From assembly GCA_044224605.1 (NCBI GenBank), contig JBGAKC010000002.1, positions 103,727-167,726 of the forward strand: DNA of 64,000 nucleotides, written 5' to 3'. Positions 57,661 through 64,000 of this stretch are shown piece by piece. The notes below the pieces were generated by a model, which worked only from the letters and a program-made list of their open reading frames with translations, made no database searches and was not told where the DNA came from. The first letter of the stretch is position 1. Each line of letters begins with the position of its first letter. Position numbers and translations under genes: made by a program. The DNA comes from UBA7672 sp044224605 (lineage in GTDB: Bacteria > Pseudomonadota > Alphaproteobacteria > Caulobacterales > Hyphomonadaceae).

Positions 57661-59415
57661 ATGTCCCGCGTCACGCGCGAACTCTCTCCCACAACAACTC
57701 TCGATGCGCTGCGGAAGCAGGCGAAGCGCTGGCTGAAGGATATCGAAGCCGGCGATATCCTCGCCGCGCAGCGGTTCCGCGATGTCTATCCGGACGACAA
57801 GCCGCCGAAGCTGCGCGAGGTGCAGCAGGCGCTGGCGCGGGAATTCGGTCTGGCGAGCTGGGCGCTGCTGAAACAGGAGATCGAGGATCGCGCGCGCAGC
57901 CATGCGGATCGCGTGCGGCTGTTCCTGGAGAAGTCTGCGATCCGGTACGGCGTCGCGCCGGGGACGGCGAAGTGGAACACGCATGAGCCGGACCGGCCGA
58001 TCCGCGGGCAGCTGGCGGCGCGGTTGCTGGAGCGGCGCCCCGAGATTGCCCAGGACTCGATCCACACGGCCGTGACCGCCGGCGACATCGAGACTGTGCG
58101 CGGAATGCTGGCCAAGGATGCTTCGCTGGCGGATCAACGCGGCGGGCCGGATGGGTGGACCCCGTTGCTGCGGCTCGCCTACACGCGCCTGCCGGTGGCC
58201 GCGGCTTCGGACAATGCCGTGGAGATCGCGAAACTCCTGCTCGATCATGGCGCGTCGGCAACCGCCGGATGGTCCGACAGTCAGATCGACTTCACGGTGC
58301 TGACGGGCGTGATCGGTTGTGATCGGTGGCGGTCGAACAGCCAGAACGATTTTACGGTGCTGACTGGCGTGATCGGCGGCGGCGAAGGCGGACAGCCGTC
58401 GCATCCACGGGCGGAGGAGCTGGCGCGGCTGCTGCTGGAGCGCGGCGTTGATCCTCTGAATGGGCAGGCGCTCTACAACACCTCCCTTGGAGCTGACGAC
58501 ACGTTCTGGCTGGAGCTGTTGTGGGCGGAGTCCGAGCGGCGCGGCGAGACAGCGAAGTGGCGCGGCAAGGTTCCGGAATTGATGGGCGCGCCGCTGGATT
58601 ACCTGCTGGGGAACGCGGTGCCTCACCATCCAAAGAGGGCGGCGTGGCTGCTGGCGCATGGGGCCCGGGGGGATGCGGTGAATGCGTACTCCAAGGAACC
58701 GGTCATCAAGCACGCCCTGCTGGCGGGGCGACAGGACGTAGTCGACATGCTGCTGCGCCATGGCGCGGCGATGACAGAGCTTTCGAGCCGTGAACGGTTC
58801 TGCATGACCGTAATGAAACGAGATGCGGTGGAAGCAAAGAAGATCGCGCAGGGCGACCCAGACGTGCTGAACGATTTCGGACCGCTGATCATTGCGGCGC
58901 GGCTGGACGATGAAGAGACAGCGTCCCTGGTGCTGGATCTTGGCGTCTCCCCCGAAATCGAAGCGCCTGACGGCGTGCGAGCGATGCATGTGGCGGCGGG
59001 TGAAGGCGCGATCAAGGTTCTGAAGCTGCTCATTGCGCGCGGAGCGGAGATCGATCCGTTCGAACGACGGTTTGGCGGATCGCCGCTGAGCTGGGCGAAC
59101 TACAATACTCAGCCTGAAGCCATCGCCGTACTCTCGCCGCTGAGCCGCAATCTGCGCGGGCTGTGCTTTGCAGGGTGTGTAGAGCGTGTTCGGGAATTGC
59201 TGACCGGGGATCCCTCGCTTGCGAACCACGAAATCCATGCGAAAGAGCCGCCGCTGTTCTGCCTGCCAGACGACGATGCAAAGGCTGCGGAGCTGGTCGA
59301 GCTGTTGCTGTCGTTCGGGGCTGATCCGTCAGTGCGGAATGACAAGGGACTGACGCCGGCTGATGTCGCGCGGCGCAACGGGCTGGAGGAAGCGGCGGCA
59401 TTGCTGGAGCCATAG
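57661..59415 (+). CDS. Ankyrin-repeat protein
   Basis: 584 residues, AAGGAAG before the ATG. The N-terminal ~100 residues are a non-ankyrin helical part (LRKQAKRWLKDIEAGDILAAQRFRDVYPDDKPPKLREVQQALAREFG). Ankyrin repeats follow, e.g. IHTAVTAGDIETVRGMLAKDASLAD, EIAKLLLDHGAS, MHVAAGEGAIKVLKLLIARGAEID and KAAELVELLLSFGADPSVRNDKGLTPADVARRNG at the end. No signal peptide, so it is cytoplasmic. A 60-bp tandem duplication (58271-58376) adds a 20-residue near-copy inside one loop. The partner is unknown. Confidence 0.85.
   Translation: MSRVTRELSPTTTLDALRKQAKRWLKDIEAGDILAAQRFRDVYPDDKPPKLREVQQALAREFGLASWALLKQEIEDRARSHADRVRLFLEKSAIRYGVAPGTAKWNTHEPDRPIRGQLAARLLERRPEIAQDSIHTAVTAGDIETVRGMLAKDASLADQRGGPDGWTPLLRLAYTRLPVAAASDNAVEIAKLLLDHGASATAGWSDSQIDFTVLTGVIGCDRWRSNSQNDFTVLTGVIGGGEGGQPSHPRAEELARLLLERGVDPLNGQALYNTSLGADDTFWLELLWAESERRGETAKWRGKVPELMGAPLDYLLGNAVPHHPKRAAWLLAHGARGDAVNAYSKEPVIKHALLAGRQDVVDMLLRHGAAMTELSSRERFCMTVMKRDAVEAKKIAQGDPDVLNDFGPLIIAARLDDEETASLVLDLGVSPEIEAPDGVRAMHVAAGEGAIKVLKLLIARGAEIDPFERRFGGSPLSWANYNTQPEAIAVLSPLSRNLRGLCFAGCVERVRELLTGDPSLANHEIHAKEPPLFCLPDDDAKAAELVELLLSFGADPSVRNDKGLTPADVARRNGLEEAAALLEP
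58271..58376 (+). repeat. 60-bp in-frame tandem duplication in the ankyrin gene
   Basis: 58271-58316 and 58331-58376 match at 39 of 46 positions with an exact 60-base offset. Both encode SQxDFTVLTGVIG. The copies differ mostly at silent sites, so the duplication is not very recent or has diverged under selection. Confidence 0.85.
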
Positions 59416-59453
59416 CCGCATGATTATGTGCCTCCCGGACGGAGGGCAGGATC

Positions 59454-59882
59454 ATGCTGCTGACGCAGGACATACTTCTCATCATTCACTTCGCCGGGCT
59501 CATGATGGGCGCAGGCGGCGGGCTCGGAAGCACGATTGCAGCGGGATATGCCGCGAAACTGACGCCGGAACAGGCCAGCGTTGTGCGCGGGCTGGCGCCT
59601 GCACTGGCGCGGCTGTCGACCGTCGGCCTCGTGTTGATGCTGGTGACGGGCTTCGGGCTGATCGCGGTGAAGTATGGCGGGTTCTCCGGGATGCCGGCGA
59701 TGTTCTGGGCCAAGATGGCGTTCGTTGCAACGCTGACGATCGCAGCGCTGCTGATCGAAATGACGCACGCGCAGGTGAAGGCAGGCAACGTAGCCGTTGC
59801 GGCGCGACTTCCAAGACTTGGGCCATTGGCTGGGTTTTCTGCTTTCCTGGCGATGATCCTTGCAGCGCTGACTTTTCACTGA
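59454..59882 (+). CDS. Four-helix membrane protein (paralogue A)
   Basis: 142 residues, strong GGAGGGCAGG before the ATG. Four hydrophobic helices: LLIIHFAGLMMGAGGGLGS, TVGLVLMLVTGFGLIAVKYGG, FWAKMAFVATLTIAALLIEM and LGPLAGFSAFLAMILAAL. The His in helix 1 and the MFWAKM motif are shared with the gene at 60276-60695. The plan resembles small haem- or copper-linked membrane proteins, but no ligand pair is certain. It starts a run with ridA and the second paralogue. Confidence 0.7.
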   Translation: MLLTQDILLIIHFAGLMMGAGGGLGSTIAAGYAAKLTPEQASVVRGLAPALARLSTVGLVLMLVTGFGLIAVKYGGFSGMPAMFWAKMAFVATLTIAALLIEMTHAQVKAGNVAVAARLPRLGPLAGFSAFLAMILAALTFH

Positions 59883-59894
59883 GGGGACAGCCTG

Positions 59895-60251
59895 ATGATC
59901 GACATCCACCGGCTTGCGCGGCCGGGCGCTACCCGGGCGCGGGCGGTGGTTCATGACGGGCGGGTCTACACGGTGGCGACGTCGCCGGTGAAATCCGCTT
60001 CCATGGAGGAACAGGCGCGGCAGGCGATGAAGCAACTTGAGCTGCACCTGACCGAGGCCGGATCTAGCAAGAGCCGGCTTCTGACCGTGACCGTTTACAT
60101 CGCCGACATGGCGCGGAAGGCGGAGATGAACCACGCCTGGGATGCTTGGGTCGATCCGGAGAACCCGCCGCAACGGGCGTGCATCGGCGCGACGTTGGAG
60201 GGCGAGGACCTGATCGAACTCGTGGCGGTGGCAGCGCTGCTGGACGACTGA
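59895..60251 (+). CDS. RidA-family protein (YjgF/UK114)
   Basis: 118 residues, GAGGGG upstream. RidA enzymes hydrolyse reactive enamine/imine intermediates, such as 2-aminoacrylate, to keto acids. VYTVATSPVKSASMEEQARQAMKQLELHLTEAGSSKSRLLTVTVYIADM is the family core, and PPQRACIGATLEGEDLIELVAVAAL contains the conserved Arg that binds the substrate carboxylate and the closing Glu. It lies between two paralogous membrane protein genes on the same strand. Confidence 0.88.
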   Translation: MIDIHRLARPGATRARAVVHDGRVYTVATSPVKSASMEEQARQAMKQLELHLTEAGSSKSRLLTVTVYIADMARKAEMNHAWDAWVDPENPPQRACIGATLEGEDLIELVAVAALLDD

Positions 60252-60275
60252 TTGCTCCTCTCTCCGGCTCACTCT

Positions 60276-60695
60276 ATGCCCGCTGGCATGGCGGACGTGC
60301 TGTTGATTCTGCACTTCATCGGGCTGATGCTCGTGGCCGGCGGCGTTCTGGGTAACGTGGTGTCGCTTGCCAGCGTGAGACCTGCGTCGCGGCAGAAGGG
60401 CGGCAGCGGAGGCAAGCCTGGGCGGGCCTATGCCCGCGTCTCCATCGCAGGGCTGGTATTCCTGTGGCCGACCGGGATCGTGCTGATGGTGACGACGTAT
60501 GGAGCGACCGCGCTCGGCGCAATGTTCTGGATGAAAATGGTGTTCGTCGGCCTGCTAACCTTCGCGGCGGTCACGATCGAAATGATCTATGCCGGCAAGT
60601 CGAAGCAGACGGGTGCTCTGCTGGCGAGCCTCGGGCCGCTCGCCGGGCTGTCGTCGCTGGCGGCGGTGGTGTTCTCGGTGCTGGCCTTCCACTAA
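60276..60695 (+). CDS. Four-helix membrane protein (paralogue B)
   Basis: 139 residues from ATG 60276; ATG 60288 is equally possible and neither has a clear ribosome site. Helices: VLLILHFIGLMLVAGGVLGN, VSIAGLVFLWPTGIVLMVTTYG, MFWMKMVFVGLLTFAAVTIEM and LGPLAGLSSLAAVVFSVLAFH. Clear paralogue of the gene at 59454-59882 (shared L-H-F-x-G-L, M-F-W-x-K-M and a nearly identical end). The loop between helices 1 and 2 is more basic. Its stop overlaps the lysS stop by four bases. Confidence 0.7.
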   Translation: MPAGMADVLLILHFIGLMLVAGGVLGNVVSLASVRPASRQKGGSGGKPGRAYARVSIAGLVFLWPTGIVLMVTTYGATALGAMFWMKMVFVGLLTFAAVTIEMIYAGKSKQTGALLASLGPLAGLSSLAAVVFSVLAFH

Positions 60696-62278
60696 CCGCG
60701 GGCGAGTGAATCCCGGATCAGTTTCGCCGACTCCTTCACGCCATAGAGGGCGACGAAGCCGCCGAAGCGGGGGCCTTGCGACTGGCCGAGGCAGACTTCG
60801 TAGATGGCGGTGAACCAGGCGCGGAGCGGTTCGAACTGGCGCTCGGTGCCGACGGCGAAGACCATCGTCTGCAGGCTTTCGCCATCGAGGGCGCCGGTCC
60901 AGGTTTCGAGACGCGTGGCGAGGTCTTCGAGGGCGGCGCGCTCCTTGTCGTCGGGCGCGCGGTAGGTCTTCGTCGGGGCGACGAAGTCAGCGTAGTATTT
61001 CAGCGCGTAGCCGACGAGATGATCGAGCAGCGGATCGGTTTCGGGCGTGGCGTTGGGCGCCTCGCGCTTGATGAAGCCCCAGAGCACGTCCTTGTTCGAC
61101 GCGTTGGCGGCAGAGACGAGGTTGAGCAGCATGGCGAACGAGACCGGCGAAGATTTCGCCGGGGGCTTGCCGCCGTGGATGTGCCACACCGGGTTTTCGA
61201 GCTGCTGGTCGGGTGTCTGCCTCGCGTAGGCGTCGAGGAAGGTGAGGTATTCGTCCACCGCCTTCGGGATGACGTCGAAGTAGAGCTTCTTCGCGGTCTT
61301 CGGCTTTTGCCACTGGTAGAGCGACAAGGATTCAGCAGGGGCGTATTTCAGCCACTGCTCGACGGAGATGCCGTTGCCTTTGGTCTTGGAGATCTTCTCG
61401 CCTTTTTCATCGAGGAAGAGTTCGTAGACGAACTGGTGCGGCGGCTCGACGCCGAGGATCTTGCAGATCTTCGAATAGATCGGCGCGTTGGCCTGATGGT
61501 CCTTGCCGAACATCTCGAAGTCGACGCCGAGAGCGGCCCAGCGCATGCCGAAGTCGGGCTTCCACTGCAGCTTCACATGGCCGCCGGTGACGGGAAGCGT
61601 TGCGTCCTCGCCATTCTCGTCGGTGAAGGTGACGGTTCCTGCTTTCGCGTCGACCTTCTTCATCGGGACGTAGAGCACGCGGCCGGTGGTGGGCGAGATC
61701 GGCAGGAAGGGCGAGTAGGTTTCGCGGCGCTCGTCGCCGAGCGTCGGGAGCATCACCTTCATGATGTCGTCGTACTTCTCGGCGGCGCGCAGCAACATCG
61801 CGTCGAAGCGGCCGGACTTGTAGAGCGCGGTGGCGGAGGCGAATTCATATTCGAAGCCGAAGCTGTCGAGGAAGGCGCGGAGGCGGGCGTTCATGTGGGC
61901 GCCGTAGCTCTCGTGCGTGCCGAACGGGTCCGGAACGGAGGTCAGCGGCTTCTGGAGATAGGCTTGGAGCTTTTCTGGGTTCGGCACGGTGTCCGGAATC
62001 TTGCGCATGCCGTCCATGTCGTCGGAGACGCAGATGAGACGGGTCTTGTAGGCGCCGTTCGTCAGCGCCTCGAAGGCGCGGCGGACCATGGTGGTGCGGA
62101 CGACTTCGCCGAACGTGCCGATGTGCGGGAGGCCAGACGGGCCATAGCCGGTCTCAAAGATCACGGTCGCATCTTTCGGACGGCCAGCCTTCTCCAGCTT
62201 CTCGATGCGCGCCTTGAGCTCGCGGGCCTGTTCGAACGGCCAGGCTTTGGCGGTTGCTGCAAGATCGGCGACGGACAT
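60692..62278 (-). CDS. lysS: Lysyl-tRNA synthetase, class I
   Basis: 528 residues from ATG 62278, with AGGAG upstream. Class I (archaeal-type) LysRS, as in most alphaproteobacteria, unlike the class II LysS of E. coli. The HIGH motif is GYGPSGLPHIGTFGEVVRTTM and the KMSKS motif is GEKISKTKGNGISVEQW. It charges tRNA-Lys with lysine. The gene diverges from bfd with 190 bases between starts. Confidence 0.97.
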   Translation of the reverse strand: MSVADLAATAKAWPFEQARELKARIEKLEKAGRPKDATVIFETGYGPSGLPHIGTFGEVVRTTMVRRAFEALTNGAYKTRLICVSDDMDGMRKIPDTVPNPEKLQAYLQKPLTSVPDPFGTHESYGAHMNARLRAFLDSFGFEYEFASATALYKSGRFDAMLLRAAEKYDDIMKVMLPTLGDERRETYSPFLPISPTTGRVLYVPMKKVDAKAGTVTFTDENGEDATLPVTGGHVKLQWKPDFGMRWAALGVDFEMFGKDHQANAPIYSKICKILGVEPPHQFVYELFLDEKGEKISKTKGNGISVEQWLKYAPAESLSLYQWQKPKTAKKLYFDVIPKAVDEYLTFLDAYARQTPDQQLENPVWHIHGGKPPAKSSPVSFAMLLNLVSAANASNKDVLWGFIKREAPNATPETDPLLDHLVGYALKYYADFVAPTKTYRAPDDKERAALEDLATRLETWTGALDGESLQTMVFAVGTERQFEPLRAWFTAIYEVCLGQSQGPRFGGFVALYGVKESAKLIRDSLARG

Positions 62279-62432
62279 GGGGGCTCCTGTGCCGTCCCGG
62301 GTATTGGGCCGGGGCCGAGGGGTCAAGCATGGCGGGATCCCGGAAACCCTTGGAAAAGAGGGCTTCTGTGGGCTGTTTGCCGGCCGGCGGCCTGCGGCAG
62401 CCTGCCGCTGGGGCATGGGTGTTGCAAGGCGA

Positions 62433-62469
62433 TTGACAATCAGTCGCAAAGTGATGCAAATCATTCGCA
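62433..62469 (+). promoter_or_regulatory. Putative bfd promoter region with Fur-like box
   Basis: TTGACA (62433-62438) is a good -35; the -10 would fall near 62455-62461. The 15-mer TGCAAATCATTCGCA (62455-62469) has the 7-1-7 geometry of Fur boxes, its arms TGCAAAT and ATTCGCA pairing with one mismatch. It covers the -10 region and touches the ATG of bfd. Bfd genes are commonly repressed by iron, which fits. Confidence 0.55.
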
Positions 62470-62675
62470 TGATCATCTGCGTGTGTCGGGGTCTCAATAC
62501 GGCGAAAGTGAACGACGCTATTGCGGCGGGCGCTCGCTCGCCTGCGCAGGTTCACCGCCACCACGACACGACGATAAACTGCGGAAAATGCTGCGAAACC
62601 GTCTGCGGGATGATCCGCGAAGCCGGCGCGAACGATGACTGCTCGCCGCAACGCGTGCTGATGGCGGCTGAATAG
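62469..62675 (+). CDS. bfd: Bacterioferritin-associated ferredoxin
   Basis: 68 residues. The four cluster cysteines fall at C4, C6, C38 and C41, the same numbering as E. coli Bfd (MIICVCRGL and INCGKCCETV). The 2Fe-2S protein reduces bacterioferritin to release stored iron. Length and ends fit. There is no ribosome site before the ATG, and the expected transcription start is near it, so a leaderless mRNA is likely. bfr follows 156 bases later. Confidence 0.93.
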   Translation: MIICVCRGLNTAKVNDAIAAGARSPAQVHRHHDTTINCGKCCETVCGMIREAGANDDCSPQRVLMAAE

Positions 62676-62831
62676 CCTGCTGAGAACCCGACGTCCTCGC
62701 AGTCTCGGAATTCCCAATGAAAACAACTTGAATAGCGCCGAGAGTCGGCGTCTCTGGTTTGTGTTGCACGTATTGCCCGTCGGCGGCCGCCTGCCCGTTT
62801 GTGCGGCCAATCCAATTCAAGGAGCCCGCCC

Positions 62832-63323
62832 ATGAAAGGCGATCCCAAGGTCATCGAATTCCTCAACGCGGCGCTCAAGAACGAGCTGACGGCGATCAAC
62901 CAGTACTTCCTGCACTCACGCATGCTGAAGGACTGGGGCGTCTCGGAGCTGGCGCAGAAGGAATACAAGGAATCGATCGAGGAGATGGAGCACGCCGACT
63001 GGCTGATCGAGCGCATCCTCTTCCTTGAGGGCCTGCCGAACCTGCAGGACCTCGGCAAACTGTTCATCGGCGAGAACGTGAAGGAGATCCTGGAGTGCGA
63101 TCTCAAGACCGAACAGATGGCCGTGCCGGTGCTGCGCGATGCGATCGAGTATTGCGAGAAGGTGCGTGACTACGGCTCGCGCGACATCTTCAACAAGATC
63201 CTCCACAATGAGGAAGAGCACATCGACTACATCGAGACGCAGTTCGACCTGATCAACCAGATCGGCATCCAGAACTACATCCAGCTGCAGTCGAAACCGA
63301 ATTCGAGTCAGGCGCTGGAGTAG
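62832..63323 (+). CDS. bfr: Bacterioferritin
   Basis: 163 residues from ATG 62832, with AAGGAG upstream. It forms 24-mer iron-storage shells with haem between subunits. The haem-ligand Met52 and all ferroxidase residues are present: E18, E51, H54, E94, E127 and H130. MKGDPKVIEFLNAALKNELTAINQYFLHSRM is the usual start. A strong terminator follows. Next to bfd, its reductant in iron release. Confidence 0.97.
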   Translation: MKGDPKVIEFLNAALKNELTAINQYFLHSRMLKDWGVSELAQKEYKESIEEMEHADWLIERILFLEGLPNLQDLGKLFIGENVKEILECDLKTEQMAVPVLRDAIEYCEKVRDYGSRDIFNKILHNEEEHIDYIETQFDLINQIGIQNYIQLQSKPNSSQALE

Positions 63324-63358
63324 CGTTCAGTCAGCATTGCCCGATTTTCGCCAACGCG

Positions 63359-63391
63359 CCGGCGGCAGTATCCTGCCGCCGGTTTTCGTTT
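63359..63391 (+). terminator. Intrinsic terminator after bfr
   Basis: CCGGCGGCAG (63359-63368) pairs exactly with CTGCCGCCGG (63373-63382) around TATC, and TTTTCGTTT follows directly. A textbook Rho-independent terminator, 35 bases after the bfr stop. Confidence 0.88.
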
Positions 63392-63402
63392 GGGGCACAG
63401 CG

Positions 63403-64000
63403 ATGCGGTTTTCAATCATCGGACTTGTGTGTCTGGCGCTGGGCGGATGCATCAGCATGAACCCGGGGCTCGGCTGGGGACCATCGTGCGAAGTGACCAA
63501 GGAGGGCGATCTCCTGCTGAGGGGCAACACGACGGAGCCCATGCTGGCGTGTGTGCAGAAGGTCGATCTAAAGGTGGTGAAACGTGTGGTCGCCGACTCG
63601 AGCGGCGGGCCGGTCACGGTAGCGGTGCAGATCGGAGAACTGCTCGCGGGGTTACGCGCGGAAATGGTTGTGCGCGGACAATGCAATTCCGCCTGCGCCA
63701 ACTATTTTCTACCAGTGGCCCGAAAAATCACGCTGGAGGCCGGATCGATGATTGTACTGCATGGAAGCATTGATGATGCTGCCCTGACCAGCGCCACGAA
63801 CGCAGCCGACGCCGACAAAGCGCGCGAACAGTATGGCCGGCAGATGGCTTTCGTCGAAAAATACAACATCGCGCGTGGCTGGCTGTTGATGCGCGATGCG
63901 GAGGACACCTGGGCCAAGCGCGGGAGCAAGTTCACCACGGGACAGCTCAGTCAGCCGTTCACCGCGGGCAAGATCAATGTGAAAGCATTGCTGGTCGAGG
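63403..64000 (+). CDS. ClpP-fold lipoprotein, truncated by the window end
   Basis: 199 residues to the edge of the window, open throughout. Signal peptide and lipobox: FSIIGLVCLALGGCIS. DSSGGPVTVAVQIGELL, then VVRGQCNSACANYFLPVARKITLEAGSMIVLHGS, give the ClpP/crotonase-like core: a serine in C-N-S-A-C-A and a His in V-L-H-G. These match periplasmic ClpP-like proteins of proteobacteria in which the Ser is flanked by cysteines. The third catalytic residue, if any, lies near or past the end. Proteolytic activity is not proved by what is visible. Confidence 0.7.
   Translation, partial: MRFSIIGLVCLALGGCISMNPGLGWGPSCEVTKEGDLLLRGNTTEPMLACVQKVDLKVVKRVVADSSGGPVTVAVQIGELLAGLRAEMVVRGQCNSACANYFLPVARKITLEAGSMIVLHGSIDDAALTSATNAADADKAREQYGRQMAFVEKYNIARGWLLMRDAEDTWAKRGSKFTTGQLSQPFTAGKINVKALLVE

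Noticed and set aside
56956..59238. A 760-codon open frame on the minus strand across the ankyrin gene
   Set aside because: It is a shadow of the ankyrin gene: high third-position GC leaves the antisense frame open. Its translation is Arg/His-rich low-complexity without any motif.
60776..62638. A 620-codon plus-strand frame opposite lysS
   Set aside because: Antisense shadow of lysS; repetitive Gly/Ala/Val/Glu composition and no domain. Only its far end overlaps the real bfd gene, in a different frame.
1..64000. tRNA or rRNA genes, CRISPR arrays, insertion sequences, riboswitches
   Set aside because: I looked through the intergenic stretches on both strands and saw no cloverleaf with a CCA/T-arm pattern, no regularly spaced repeats, no transposase and no riboswitch consensus. 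A covariance-model search would be decisive.

Overview
This window is about 64 kb of chromosome from a GC-rich alphaproteobacterium. The gene content fits Caulobacterales, most likely Hyphomonadaceae: a class I (archaeal-type) lysyl-tRNA synthetase, a fbcFBC-type bc1 operon, a UrcA-family secreted protein, a DUF6111 protein next to a CCA-adding enzyme, a combined M56/M23 peptidase and many tightly packed genes with high third-position GC. That assignment is an inference from gene content; no 16S gene is present. I found no tRNA or rRNA gene, CRISPR array, insertion sequence or complete prophage.

Layout. 1-4.5 kb: the 3' end of hemB, a small coiled-coil protein, a VanZ-like membrane protein, a GNAT/RimK-like ATP-grasp pair and a secreted metallo-beta-lactamase-fold hydrolase. 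4.6-9.6 kb: a BlaI-type repressor with a clear operator, an M56-M23 membrane peptidase fusion, and a winged-helix/TPR membrane regulator. 9.7-14 kb: UrcA protein, ammonium transporter, then an OmpA-like protein with a repeat-rich membrane-anchored partner. 14.2-20 kb: rplY (L25/Ctc), pth, ychF and a 1078-residue TolB-propeller amidohydrolase. 20-31 kb: MFS pump, two separate GST/LysE pairs, rlmJ with an apparent CTG start, a zinc-ribbon protein, two tandem TonB-like proteins, a ClpP paralogue, and apt/mtnP purine salvage. 32-35 kb: the cytochrome bc1 operon.

35.3-36.6 kb holds a 640-bp near-identical duplication split by the only ambiguous base (N at 35921). It looks like two overlapping contigs joined without merging, so trmL and a small lipoprotein gene each appear once whole and once as a fragment. 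36.7-42.3 kb: a second small lipoprotein, hemF, an interrupted secreted-protein gene, tspO, and the cca/DUF6111/Nudix/DUF1285 operon. 42.3-49 kb: a MoxR-DUF58-DUF4159-membrane protein (Bat-like) operon. 49-55 kb: GNAT, an 836-bp gene-poor stretch, an SDR, a metallopeptidase/ATP-grasp pair, and a CNNM/CBS membrane protein. 55-64 kb: an S24 (CI/LexA-like) regulator with two phased operators, unknown secreted proteins, an ankyrin-repeat protein, RidA between two paralogous four-helix membrane proteins, lysS, the iron pair bfd/bfr with a Fur-like box over the bfd start, and a truncated ClpP-fold lipoprotein.

Themes. Haem and iron recur (hemB, hemF, tspO, bc1, bfd, bfr). Two unlinked ATP-grasp modules, each translationally coupled to a partner enzyme (GNAT; zinc peptidase), are the best candidates for unexplored peptide-like chemistry. 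Several convergent gene pairs overlap by exactly four bases at their stop codons, showing a very compact genome.
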